Shown here: piece after piece, positions 38,883-53,800 of the stretch
Numbering within the stretch: the first letter of the stretch is position 1
Layout: each line of letters begins with the position of its first letter
DNA from: Antedon mediterranea
Taxonomy: Eukaryota > Echinodermata > Crinoidea > Comatulida > Antedonidae
Length of the DNA stretch: 64,000 nucleotides
Reading direction: 5' to 3'
Assembly (NCBI RefSeq): GCF_964355755.1
Contig: NC_092678.1
Coordinates: 12,992,922-13,056,921, forward strand
The notes under the pieces: generated by a model
The model's input: only the letters and a program-made list of their open reading frames with translations
What the model was told of the DNA's origin: nothing
Database searches by the model: none
Position numbers and translations under genes: made by a program

Positions 38883-41800
38883 GAAGGGATTTTAAAAAGT
38901 TTAAATTCTCTGAATAAAATATAGAGAGCTTATGGAATGTTTTGAATTTGTGATGGGTATTTTGCATATTCCGTTATTCGCAATTTTTACCGAATTTATA
39001 ATAATTAATAAATAAACACAATATTCATGTAAACCAACACTTTAATAATACGTATTGAATATTTACGTTTTACAGGAAGTTCTGGGTCTGTCTCATCCGG
39101 AAGTTTTCCTGTTAATAGTTACAAATCTGCACACCGTAAGTTTCAAATTTTAAATGTAATCTTTTTTTATTTTACTAGATGAAAACAAAATTGTTGAAAA
39201 TAACATCTCTAAAACATTAGCACCTCTTATTCTTTTAAAAATACATCATTTGCTCTCGTTATAATAGCTCCAGCTATATCTCCGCCTTGGGGTGGTTATT
39301 ATGGACGGCAACCTTATGGAAGAAGAGGGTTTTATGGAAATCAGTATAGGCCTAGAAGTAGATATTATTATGGAGGTACGTTCTACAAGACATACGTTTC
39401 AAATTAGGTAGGCCAGCATATTATAATCATAATACATTAGGCGGGAATAATACGAAAAATGGAAATATATCCGTCTCGGTTACTTACCTGAAACTATGCT
39501 TTCATATTTGTCTTTTAAAACGACAAAATAAATTGTTTTCGATACAAATCTTAAAACTTTGTGGTACAGTAAAATGTAACTAATCTACACACATGTAAAA
39601 ACTTCCGCAACATAATACAAATATAAACAAGGTCATTATACATGGCTGCAGTCGCATGATCAAGTTAGTGTTTACCGACCGACCGACCGACCGACCAGCA
39701 TATTGAGCTGTAAATGTTACCCGCAGTTAATAATAAAGTTAATAGCAAAAATTAACTATTTGATTACAAATGTCATCGTGGAACTTCATTTGTGTGATGT
39801 CACATACATTACTGTTTTGAATAAAATGAAAAATACTAAGGGAAAAACTCATAATTTTGTTATTTTGCATGCTGTTGTATTTCTCTTGTTAAAGTCACCG
39901 TACTGGTTCTTCTAACCCCACATTTATATTTGTGTATTATGTTAAATTGTTCAGTTGTTTTTTATTAAATACTTTAGGACGCAGATCCACACAATTAATG
40001 AACCGTGCATCAGTTCCTGGTAAGTTCAGCTGTACTTTTTTATATTTATTTTGTTCTAATGCAGCACCTGTTATAAAAATTGTATGGAAACAAAATTGTC
40101 TATTATTTTGATTTTCATACACAGTAGCACAAAGTTATGCTCCAGAAAATAAAAATATTTATGCTTCTAATATGCATTTTTATATTTAAATAAATATAAA
40201 TAAATACAGATTTAAAAAATGTTCATATTAAATGACTTGAAGCCGGCCAAGTTTGAATTCAATTTTCTTATAAACTTATAATACATACTTCTATAAATTT
40301 TCAGTACCAACACCTCAATCAAGCCCTAAAACAAGTAAGTTAATTTATGTCAATATTTATTTCATCTAAAATTATATACACAATTAATGATGAACTGATC
40401 ACCTTTCTTGATTCGAGATAATAAAATATAAATTAATATAGAAATTAAATTACAACATATCTTATCTAAATGTAAGAACAAATAAAACAAAACAGAGTTG
40501 TAAAATGAAAATAAACAATTTAAACAGCTGAAGAAATGTTGTTTAAAAGAAAAACTACCTAAATCGAAAATGGTTTACAATTATTATTTCTTCTTATTTT
40601 CTTTAAATAGATGTATTCGATTGCTTTATTGTTTAGGAATTTAAAATAAATTCAACAAAAGTTGTGAAAAGAATAGTATCGTTTAAAAATGAGTTTTTAA
40701 ATTGTATTCATAATTGAGTTGTCTGTTTCAGTTAAAAGGCAATGCTGCGGGTATTAGAGGCTGGATCTCAATGGATCTCAATTCTTCAAATAAACAAAAC
40801 GCTAAAAATAAAACAGCCGGAAAGAAATTGTATACCTTAGTCTTTCCTCTGTTACGTAACATTTTAGTTAGCCACTCGAGAGTAGTGTTCTTTTTTTTAT
40901 TTTGAATTTTAAAAATGCCCACAGAATGGTTTTTCTACTGATTTTGGCAATCAATTACCATAGACTGACAAACAACGTAATATATACATTATAAATGTTA
41001 TGCTGTTTAGACTTTATTTCAACAATGATGTTAATAAAAAACAATTACAATTACATATTTCTGTTCATTACTTTTTAGCTACCAGACCGACAAAAGCAAT
41101 TAGTAAGTTAATCCTTTTATTGGGTAATGAGAATAATAATAAAAAAAATGAAACATGATCATACATGGACATCGTGCTCATATAACAACTCTATAATAAA
41201 TAATTAATCTTGTAAAAAATCATTCATCATCATCAATGTTTATTTTAGTATTTGTTTTTTAATTTTTCAAAATAATGTTTTGATAACTGATTTTCAGCAA
41301 CCATACCAACAACTCAGGAAACGAGTAAGTTAACAGTGTTCTACTTTGTAATGTAATACTTTAGTGTTAATAAAAACATTATTCTATGAGTTTGTGGTGT
41401 TTTTTGCTTGTATAATAAAACGTATGACTTACATTATACTCTTTTTATTCAAATCACAATGTTAAATGATCATTTTTGTATCACTTCAGCAACCAGAAAG
41501 CCAGCATACAAAACTGGTAAGTTTTCTTTTATAAAGCAAATAAAAAATATATTTTTAGTACAACTTTACAACAAACAATAACAGCAACAACAACAACAGC
41601 AACAGTAACAACAACAGCGGCAACAACAACAACACTAATATATATATTTTTAAAGATTGTATTGTCTCTCTGATAAATATAATTTGTATATTATTTTGTT
41701 AGCCTATCATTATTATACATTTTTTTTTACATTATACAAGTTGTCTTTACTGATTTTCAAATTAATGACGTAAGCGATGTCGAAACCATCGATGTTAACT

Positions 41801-44800
41801 TCGAGAGATTTATGTAGTTTAACTCTTACCTCGTATTTGGAAACTAATTTGGTTCCGAACTTGTATAGGACATTTTTCCGTCTTCTGTAGTGTGGCAAAA
41901 CTTAAAAAAAAAAATAAATAATTCATGTAAATCAACAATAGTACTTAATACTTTGTTCTGTACAATTATGGTTTACATGAGGTTTTGGAACGGGCTCATC
42001 CGGAAGTTCCATAGTTGGACGCCGTAAGTTTTAAATAGTATCTAAGATAAGAAACATTACAAAGAAAACATGTTTGTACATTTTGCAAACAATTTGTTCG
42101 TAATTTGTTTTGTTAGCCTTCATAAATTAATAATATTTAGAATGTAATACTAATTATTCATTCCTGATAAAAAACAGCAAGTCGACATTTAGACTCATAT
42201 GGCGGTTTTCACCATTTTGTTTACGCCTTGAAAACCAGTTACCTTTATTTTATTTCACGAGGAAATACTTCTTGAAAATAAAGTATCTAAAACATTGAAA
42301 GTAGCAGTTCATATTAGTCATTTACCCTATCTACATATTACGTCTATTTTTATCGTTCTAACAGATAGCTTTTTGCAAGGGCAACGGGATATGTTATATG
42401 GACAACCAAATGTTAGAAGAAGCAGATACCATGAAAAAATTTATAGAGGTAACAGATATTTTCAAGGAACGTTCTGACATTTTAAAATAGTCTATAATGA
42501 TTTGGCATTATACTGAATTCTAAAATAGGCGGAAACAATACAAAAACATTTCTGGAAATATAACAGTCTTATCTGATATCTGAAAGTATTCTTTTATAAT
42601 AATTGTTTTTTAAAACTTAACGAAAAATTATTGGGTTTTCGGAAAGGTAAAAGTCTTTAGTTGGATCTCTAAAAGCTCAAATGGTAAAAACATAACAATT
42701 CACAATTATAAACAATAGGCCCACTATACATATAAAAACAAATGATCCGCGGGCAATTGTAAAAACAAAATACACATTTATCCGCATTATGAAAAAAAAC
42801 ATCAACATTAACATGAGATAAGGTAATACGATATATAAAGCGGACATAATCACAAAGTGCTCAAGGCGCTTGAGAAAACCACGAAAACTGCCAACATTAA
42901 AACTAAAAAACAACAGAAACAATTTGAATAAAAAAATTGGAATAAAAGTAGATCAATCAATGCCACGTCACTGCTTCCGTTTACCGGTAATTTGAGGTGC
43001 ACAGACCTGCTAGAACAGTAAAAGAGAAAACTATTTTGGATATTAAATCAGACATTATTTCAAATCAATTGTCATTGTGACTTCGTGGAGAGCGGACGCG
43101 TTTTGGATTCGCTCCGCTAAGCTGCTAACTCCATGTAAATTGAGCAGCGGGTAATATGAATACCTAAACCTCCACGCCCAGGTGAGGCATGCATGCAATA
43201 GTTACCGAGCACGCTAAACATACTGAAGATACAATTGTACTGAAGGATAACTAATCGAATACAATATGGCAACAAAAACTAGATCAAAAGCGGACAGTGA
43301 AGACAAGTTGGACACAATTATAGGGAAACTAAAGAAACTGGAAATACTCGACGCCATTAACGAAAGGCTTGTCATTTTGGAAGAGGACTTCAAAAACATG
43401 TGGCAGAAGGTTAGGGATATGGAAGCATCCCAAGAATCACTACAGGCTAATTTAGATGAAAAGGCAGACTCGCAGGATATGGAAGTACTACAAAATCGGG
43501 TAGACGAACTGGAAAATAGGCAACGGAGGAACAACATAGTTATTTTTGGCATTCCAGAGCAGTCGGAAGGTAATAACTGTTCAGATTATATTCTAGGATT
43601 CTTTAAAACATACCTGAAAGTGGATAGTAATAGGCCTATGGACATAGAACGAGCTCACCGTACCCCGACATTCCTGCCCACAGGTGGTAAACGAGCCAAG
43701 TATCCGAGGCCAATACATATTGCCTTCAATAAATTCACCGACAAAATTAAAGTAATGAAGGGAGCTGTAAACTTGAAAAACAGTCCCTTTTCTGGAAAAA
43801 AAGTTTGGATAACGGATGACTTTACCCCAAATCTGAGAATAAAGAGGAAGCGGTTGTGGGCCAAACGTAAGAGACTGTTAGAGGAGAAACCCGGCAGAAA
43901 AGTTTTCTTAAATTACCCGGCTGTATTAAGAATTGTAGAAGAAGACGGAAGTTCGAGACTAGTGCAGTAAATCTGTCTGTATAAGGCTGTAATTTAACTT
44001 TAAAAACATAACTCTGTGTCGCTATATGATATATTAATTTATCCAACAATGTACTGATATTGTATGTATGCCTGTTAGGGGTATATCAGTGATGATTGTA
44101 TTGATACTTATCTTTTTTCGCTACTTTTTTCGTTGCTTAAAAAAGAAAATTAGGCTATTATTATATTTGAAGAGAATTTATGTTTCGGGGGTATGGAAGG
44201 GGGAAGGATATACCGGGTTTTTTTATCCTTTGTTGGGTGGGTTTTCTTTGTTTCTCTTTTTTTATTTTATTTTATTTTTACTCTATAACAAAAAAAAACT
44301 GAACACATATGCTAATTTTAACACGAGGTATGATCGAACAATTGGTAATCTGAATACAAAAGTAATACGCATTGCCACAGCACAGGGCTATTTTGGACTG
44401 CGATTACATACAAATTTTACTTTACCTAATGATCTTGGAAAATGTAGTTGCCCACTGATAATTAATAATAAAAATTACTGGATACTTGAGGTTAATACTA
44501 ATTACGACTCTTTCATTTCGGCCGGAACATGGTGTATAGACATTGTTGGGCCCCTTAAAAACTTCAGAAAAAATACTGTTAAAATAAAAGAAAATATAGG
44601 AGAGCAATCAAGTAAACTTATAATCGTCTGTAATAAAAATTTAATTAACATAAAATGCAAATTTTACGAACGTAGTAAAATACAATGCAATAGAATCAGT
44701 CCGTTACTCATCGAAGCTAAAACAATTTTTGGACTGCTATGGTTTATGGTTGTTGCACAAAACAACCATTATGACACCATATATACCCTTGCTTTATTAT

Positions 44801-47800
44801 TTTATCTACCGTTATATATAAACAAAATAAGTAAAAAAATAACAATAAAAAATGTCTAATAATAATAATACGCTATCAATAGTTTCAATGAACTGTCGAG
44901 GTCTAGCAGAAAAATAAAAACGCAGAGATGTGTTACACTATCTAAAGTCAAAAAAATACAATATTATTTGCCTCCAAGATGTACACTTCTCGGCAGAAAC
45001 TGAGTCACTTGTTAGATTGGAGTGGGGCCTTGATTGTTTTTTTAGTTCATATCGTAGTAATGCAAGGGGAGTCGCAATCTTTTTCAATAATAACTTTCCC
45101 TACACTGTTACAAAGCATAAAAAAGATAATGATGGAAATATGTTAGCTTTGGAGGTAAAGGTTGACGATCTAAAATTTACGCTAATCTCAATTTATGGGC
45201 CCAACAACGACACCCCCGGTTTTTACGACAAAATGAGGGAAGTTGTTTTAGAATATGAAAACCCACATAATATCGTTTGCGGCGACTGGAACTGTATTTT
45301 GGACAAAAAATTAGACTGTAAAAATTACCTAAAACTTAATAATCCAAAGGCAAGAGAAAAGATAATAAATATTTGTAGTGAATTTAATCTTACAGATGTT
45401 TGGCGTGTTTACAACCGAGATGAACAAAAGTTTACCTGGAGACAGAATAAATTCAATAAACAAGCCAGGCTTGATTATTTCCTAATCTCATCTGAACTTA
45501 ACAGCAAAATGCTGGATTGTAATATAAAACCAGGTTACCGAACCGATCACTCACTCGTAGATATTAAAATGACGATGAACCAGATAAAATATGGGCCAGG
45601 ATACTGGAAATTTGACAATACCTTATTAAAAGATATTCAATACGTGCAACAAGTTAAAGAAACCATAAATAGAGTCCTAAAACAATATATAGTGCAAAAC
45701 GAAAAAGATAATAAAGATGCTAATAAAGCGCTGTTTAGCATCAGTGATCAACTTCTTTTAGAAATGATATTAATGGAAATTAGAGCAAAAACAATTTCTT
45801 ACGGGGCTTATAAGAAAAAGATTGAAAATAAAAAAGAAAAAGAATTAGAAAGGGAAATAGAAAAAATAACACTTGATATCAATAAGGGCGACGCCACGTT
45901 AAATGGTACACTAGAAATTAAGTCCGGCGAACTTATGAGTATCAGAAAAGTGAAGATGGAAAGAATAATGATGAAAACTAAACTTAAATGGATCGAAGAA
46001 GGCGAAAGGCCGACCAAATTTTTTCTTAATATGGAAAAGAAAAATTTTGTTGATAAAACTATAAATAAAATAGTAAAGGAAAGCAACAATAGTATTCTGC
46101 AAAACACAAATGAAATTCTTGTTGAGTCTAGACAATTTTATAAAAACCTTTATTCCTCAAACCACAATACAGATGATGAAAAAAATATTGTAAAACTTCT
46201 TAAAACTATGAATACATTACCAACATTAACAAAAGAACAACAAAATAAAATTGAAGGGCCAATTACTTATAACGAACTTTTAGTGGCTCTTAAGAGGTCA
46301 CAAAATGGAAAGTCACCTGGTATTGACGGCTTTAGCTATGAGTTTTTTAAGTTCTTTTTTGCGGATTTAGTTTACTATCTTTTGAGAGCTATTAACGAGT
46401 CGTATAACTCAGGTCAACTGTCAACTTCCCAAAAGTCAGGAATAATTACTTTACTCCCTAAGAGGGATAAACCCAGAGAGTATCTAAAAAACTGGAGACC
46501 TATTACCCTGTTAAGTGTCACTTATAAACTTGTTTCGTCATGCATTGCAGAACGAATAAAATCGGTCCTTGATATATTAATTAGTGAACAACAGAAAGGA
46601 TTTATTAATGGGAGATATATAGGCGAAAATACAAGACTTATGTATGATGTTATTCAAATTTGTGAAAAGAAGAAAATCCCTGGTCTGCTTTTACTGATAG
46701 ACTTTGAAAAAGCGTTCGACTGCATTTCTCACACATTTGTTAACTGCGTTCTTAAACATTTTAACTTCGGACAATCCATTCAAAAATGGGTGAAAGTACT
46801 ATATAAAGATGCAAGATCCTCAGTTCTTGTCAATGGCTTTCTCTCCGAATCATTCTTAATCGAAAGAGGATGTAGACAAGGGGATGGGCTGAGTCCATAC
46901 CTGTTTCTTCTGTGCGCAGAAATTTTATCCTCAATGATATCTGAAAATAAACAAATTAAAGGAATATCAATTGCAAATCATGAGTATCGATTATCTCAGT
47001 ATGCGGACGACACTGTATTGTTTCTTGACGGTAAAGAGAAGTCAATGCACGAAGCATTTAAGACTCTCGACGTATTTTCCAAAATTTCCGGGCTAAAAGT
47101 GAATGTGAACAAAACAAATGCTGTCTGGGTTGGCTCTTTTAAAGACCGAGGTGACTCAATATGCGAAAACTATAATATAAAATGGATCAAACATGGAGAA
47201 CCCTTTGAATCATTGGGTATTCGGTTCAGTACAAATTTAAATAAAATGGTAGATTTGAACTATGAAGACGTATATAAATCAATTAAAAATACAATGAGAC
47301 ATTGGTCAAAAAGAAACTTAACTGTTTTGGGAAGAATCACGGTAGTGAAGTCTTTATTACTGTCCAAACTTACCTATATCCTTTCGACATTACCCGATCC
47401 CCCTGAAAATGTAATAAAATCACTTAAGTCAGAACTATATCGTTTCATATGGAAAGGGGTGGATAGAATATCCAGAGATCAACTTATACAAGAAAATAAA
47501 TTTGGAGGCTTACGAATGGTCGATATAAACGCATATATTCAATCGGTAAAAATCACGTGGGTTAGACGGTTAGTAACGTCCAATGAGACGGGATGGGCTC
47601 TTTTAGTTCCACTCGTGTTGAATATTCATAAAACTTGGCTCATAGAAGGCGGATCATCGAAATTAATCAAATTAGCGAAGGTTAAGCCTTACAATGCATT
47701 TTGGCTGGATGTAATAAAGGCGTGGTGCGTATTTGTGAAACACAACACTCCTATGAGCACCGAATCGATATGTAGACAAACACTCTGGATGAATGATAAT

Positions 47801-50800
47801 ATTAAAGTCGGCGGAGAAAGTATCTATTATAAAAACTGGAGTAATCATGGGGTGAATTTTATAAATGATTTAGTTGATAGACATGGAATAACTCCATTAA
47901 AACAACTTAGTAAACGTCATAATCTTAACATCAACTTTCTTCAATATGAAGGCCTAATACATGCGGTCAGACAACATACGTCTTTATATCAAATTTCTCC
48001 AAAAGGAAAAATAAATAGCCCACTACTACCTTTTAACCTTAGCGTAGTAATAAAAAATAAAAAAGGATCAAAGCTAATTTATAATACTCTAATCAACTCT
48101 AGAAAAAAACAATCGAAAGCTAAAATTAAGTGGGAGAAGGCATTGGATACTTTATATGTTGATAAAGAGTGGGAAATTATTAATACCATGTTTTTCTCAC
48201 TTACTATGTCCACACCACTAATCTGGTTTCAATATAAAATTGTGCATAGAATTTTAGGTAATAACTCCTTTTTGTATAAAATTGGGAAAATTGACTCACC
48301 TTTATGTGCTTTATGTAAAGCAGAAACAGAAACCTTAATACATATTTTTGCACAATGCTGTGAAATTAAAATATTTTGGAGAAAGATTAAACAATGGTTG
48401 AAATCATATTTTAATATAAATGTAATTATCAACCCCGAATTATGCCTTTTTGGAGTTAGAAAAAAACCATTTAAAGCCCTAAATACTATTTTACTAATTT
48501 GTCGACACTACATATATAGCTGTAAAATGAGAAAAATTAAGCCCAATATTGTTCGATTCGTGAATGAGATTAAGTTACACGTTAAACAAGAAGAATTTAT
48601 TTTGAAAACCAAAGGGGAGCATCATACTTACTTAAACAAATGGAGTCCTTTCTTGGAAAAACATGAACTTATTGACTGGTAACTTTGCATTAAAAAAAAA
48701 AGGACTTAGTACTGTTTTTTATAATATGTTTTTTAATCCTGAATTATTTATACACTTTTATGATCTGTTTATTTAGTAAGTTATAACTATATATTTGAAT
48801 AAGAAAGTTTTATGTTTAATTAAATTATTTAGTTGAAATATGTTATAAAAAAAAAAATTTGACAACAAATTATTTATAGACTTTGTTTTTAAGAAAAAAG
48901 AAAAAGTAGATTTATATTTATTACATCATGAAATTATTTATAGTTTGTTCTTAAGAGAAATGTATATTATATATTATTATTATTTAAAAAGTGTTATTAT
49001 TTATATTGTGTATTACTATTAATAAGAAAGTGTTATTATTTTAAGCTATTTTTTAAATTTAAATATGAAAGTGTTCAATAAAAAAAAAAAAAAAAAAAAA
49101 AAAAAAAGATTAAAAATATACTTGTTATTTTGCTGTTGATATATAATTATCTTTTAACCTTTTTTTCCTCTTGTTAAAATTACCTTAATGCTTCCTATAT
49201 CCACAAATTTATATTGAGCATTGAGTGCATGCATTATTTTATGGAATTTATTGTTTTGTAGGACTCACATTCTCAGAATTAAAGAAACTTGTATTACTCT
49301 CTGGTAAGTTCAGCAGCTGCACTTTTTGAGATTTCCTTTTCAATCCAACTGTCATAAAAAATTGCATAGGGAGAATATTTTGTATTAGTTTTTCTCATAC
49401 ACTATGCCACAAAATAATGTTTCAACAAATTAAATACCTATGCTTCTAATATACATTTCTATTTTAAAATAAATAAACACATAGGCCTACTGATTAAAAC
49501 ATTTTAGATAAAATTAAATGAAGTTCGAATTAATTATTTTCTTTTAAATGGTAAAATAATTGTTTATTTTCAGCACCAACACCTCATTCAAAATTTAAAA
49601 GAAGTAAGTTTATATTATTATTATTTCATTTAAGATATACAAAGTCAATAGAAAATGTTAGGAAATTGGAGAAAAAAAAATATAAATAATATATTTGAGA
49701 CAATTACATTTATTAAAGTTATTCAAAGAGAAGACATTGCTGTTGATTTATATTGATCATTAAACCTTTTTATTCTCCTGTTAAACTAAACTGCTTCCTT
49801 ATTATCCACACATTGTGCATTGTATTAACATTGCTTTTGCGTTGTTTTTATTCATTTATTCTTTGAGGGCGCACACCCTCACAACACAGATGTACTTTCA
49901 TTAATTAACGTGTTGATATTTCACTAAACCTTTCTCTGTTAAAGTATAATAATATTATTGTACATAATAGGTAGCCAAACGAAAGTGAGATTCAAAAACA
50001 GCCACAGCATTACAACAAGTGGTCATTTTTTGTTGTTTTTTTATCATCCAAATAGAAATTTCGCCATAAATAAGAAAAGAATTTAAGACAAATTTGATTG
50101 ACAAACCACCTAATAATTATGAAAATGTTTCGTTTTTTTTACACTTCCTTTTAAAACAATTCCTTTCAACAAAAATGTTATTCAATAACAGATATTACAT
50201 ATCTATTAGGTTTTTGCATATAACATAATTATTAAATTTGTCATTTGACTCTGCTTCATTACTTAGCTAACAGACAGACAACACAAGCAACTAGTAAGTT
50301 AATCATTTATATTGGGTAATGAGAATAATAAAAATAATGTTATTAGTATTATAAATACATAACGCAACGTATCACGATGATTGTGTATTTGTCTTGAATA
50401 TACATACATGAACATCGTACTCATAACCACCACTAACCACAATGTTAGATTTACTTTGTTTTATAATGTTTTGATAATAATTGACTTTCAGCAACCAGAC
50501 AGACAACTCATGAACCCAGTAAGTTGTTCTATTTTGTATTACATGCAATGTAATACTTTCATGTTATTACAAACATTAATCCAAGAGTTCGTAGTGTTTC
50601 TAACTTGTATAAACAAACATTTTGTAAATATAACTTAATATGCCATTTTTAAAATCTTATAATCATACAATGCTAATTAATTTAAATCATTGACTATCAC
50701 TTCAGCAACTACAATATAGTCCAGCATGAGATTTAGGCAAACATTGGATATGTTGTAGAATAGACATCACTGAATCCAAAAATGATTTGCTCCATTTGTG

Positions 50801-53800
50801 TTTTCATGCGCAAGAGGGGTTGACTGCCATTTGATAGCCATTTCAAAAGGCCTCCATTTTGAACAAAATTGGTAACTGGTAACCAATTATCTACCAATGC
50901 TTATATTGCTGAATGTGAAAGGCTTCGCAGTATTCGTCACCAACAGAGTAGTTAAAACCTAATTATTTGAACATTTATTGTTACTTTTATAATTGAATTT
51001 CTATCTCCATAACATCTTTTAATGGCATAAACAAAATATTGTCAAAAAAGCTGCCATTCTTAAATGTCTGCCAACCCCCCCCCCCCCCCCCCCTCCCCCC
51101 TTTGCGTATGAACAAATGGAGTAAATACTTGTTGGATTCAGTGATGTCTATTCTACAACATATCACATTTTTACAAAATATATGTAAATAAAAGTTAAAG
51201 AAAAGTGTTTGATTGGTATGTGCCCATTTTAGATAAAATGGTGGTCATATTGGATAAAATGGCAGCCAGGTTTGGCATAATGGTGGCCATTTTAGTTTGT
51301 TCAGTTAGAAACATGATGTGAAATATTATTTGAATTTTTATTGTTACTTTTATGATTGAATCACTGAATCCAAAAATGATATGCGCAAGAGGGGTTGACA
51401 GACATTTGATAGCCATTTCAAAAGGCCTCCATTTTGAACAAAAATATTTATTTAAAAGTTTATTTTATTTATTTTTATTTTTCATTTTATTTCATCAAAA
51501 CCAACAGCAACGAAAGTTGCTACTTAAACTTATGGCATTAAAAGATGTTATCAAGAGAGAAATTCAATCATAAAAGTAACAATAAATGTTCAAATAATAA
51601 TTATTTCACATCATTTTTGTAACTGAACAAACCAAAATTGCCGCCATTATGCCCAAAATGGCTACCATTTTATCTAATATGGCCACCATTTTATCTAAAA
51701 TGGCCACATATTTCAATCAAATATTATATAATATATATAACATTTTATTTGCATTTGTATTTGGTAAAAATAGATAAATGTTGTAGAAGACATCACTGAA
51801 TCCAAAAAGTATTTGCTCCATTTGTGTTTTCACGCGTAAGGAGTTGGCAGCCATTTCAAAATGGCCTGCATTTTTGGACAAAATTGTTTAAAATATTGTA
51901 TGTTTATTTTATTTATTTTTATTTTTTATTTTATTTCATCATAACAAAAGTAAACTTATGAATTGGCTGACTCACCTTAAACACGTGGACGTCCAAAAAC
52001 TCCGTTATAAAGATGTTATTAAGCGTGATCTGTTTTCGTTTAATATTCCCACTGGTTCTTGGGAAAATCTTGCCTCCAACCGAACATCATGTCGTTCTAA
52101 ATTGGTAACTGGTAACCAATTATCTACCAATGCTTATATTGCTGAATGTGAAAGGTTTCGCAGTATTCGTCACCAACAGAGTAGTTAAAACCTAATTATT
52201 TGAACATTTATTGTTACTTTTATAATTGAATTTCTATCTATAACATCTTTTAATGCCATAAACAAAATATTGTCAGAATAGCTGCCATTTTTAAATGGCT
52301 GCCAACCCCTTTGCGTATGAACAAATGGAGTAAATACTTGTTGGATTCAGTGTGTCTATTCTACAACATATCAACTTTTTACAGAATATATGTGAATAAA
52401 AGTTAAAGAAAAGTATTTGATTGGTATGTGCCCATTTTAGATAAAATGGTGGTCATATTGGATAAATGGTAGCCATGTTGGGCATAATGGCGGCCATTTT
52501 AGTTTGTTCAGTTACAAACATGATGTGAAATATTATTTGAATTTTTATTGTTACTTTTATGATTGAATTGCTATCTCGATAACATCTTTTAATGTCATAA
52601 ACTTACAATATTTTAAACAATTTTGTCAAATATGACGGCAATTTTGAAATGGCTGCAAACCCCCCCTTGCGTCGTATGATAAAAAATGGAGCAAATACTT
52701 TTTTGGATTCAGTGATGTCTATTCTACAAGATATCCAAATTTTATCAAATATAGCAAAAAAAAAAAATGCAACCTTCCAAAATATCCTAGACTATAGACA
52801 GACAGCATAGGAAACGAAAGTTATATTTATAATACAAGTACAAAATAATCAATCATTCTCCCGGTACGCTATTATGTTGTTTTACTCATTACGTCAATCA
52901 TTAGTTAATCAGGCATAACGAAGTGTAACTAGTGCCATAAAAGTTTCAGAATAAAAGTTTCATTCATTAATACATGACTGCCTTACAGGCGTTGGTGATA
53001 TTCAATATCTTGTTAGAATACCGGATTCTAACGAATACGTTTGTTTCAACATTGAAGGCTACCCAGGCGATGTTTATAGTTTAATTCAAGATCCTAAACG
53101 AGGTATGTAACGTTTATAATATATTATATAATATCTATATCATAGTAGCATATCAGTCAATATGTGCTTTATTGATTCTACAAAGTTATGAAAAAATTGA
53201 ATTTTTACAAACTTGTATTATTGGTAAAATTTGTATCAATAATAGCATTTTATTGACATGGGATATGTTTACCATGGTTTCTGCTAAACGAATGCAACAC
53301 GTCTTTATTTATTAGCTTTCTTTGATTTTACAACGTTTTTTTTTAAAGCATTCATATGAACGGTCTTCAGAGATGTATTCGTTTATATGATAATTATTCC
53401 ACGTAAACTAGCATTGTTTGTTCTTATTTTGTCTTTTGTCCTTGCTATGAAAGGACATGGAGGTTTAGTGCACTATAAAAGTCAACATCAATAATTATTA
53501 AATTGGTAAACCTCATGTTTGTATGACCGTTTCAAATTTACCTCCAGGCATCAAAATGCACAATACGATTTGCTGTGAATGTTGGGGTTCATAAAGGCTA
53601 CTTTTATATATCTTATCTCGCTTTTTTGTTCTTAATTTATAATCCAGCGCGACTGTAAAGTCATATAACGAAGTTAAACAGTTTGAGATCAATCTTCTGA
53701 CAAAGTTATACAATCTTATGTTAACAAGAATTAGAGATTACATGCAAACAAAATTCGTTTGTTTATTCATTTAGCATCAATACAAATAAAAAAGACATAA

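Larger units (their letters stand above)
43020..49107 (+). mobile_element. Nearly intact L1/Tx1-type LINE with three ORFs
   Basis: ORF1 (43266-43970), an extra frame (44068-44859) and ORF2 (44852-48682) are followed by an AT-rich 3' UTR, AATAAA at 49077 and a 27-bp A-run (about 49081-49107). The 5' limit is uncertain: the flanking intron of linker block B is recognisable to ~42650 and GC-richer 5' UTR starts around 43060. I could not find a target-site duplication. Single nonsense codon only, so the insertion is young. It sits in an intron of the ITIH-like gene in the same orientation. Confidence 0.88.

Noticed and set aside
40714-40905. ORF after a CAG acceptor-like site inside the ITIH gene
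   Set aside because: The phase does not fit (joining gives an immediate stop) and block B has no equivalent exon.
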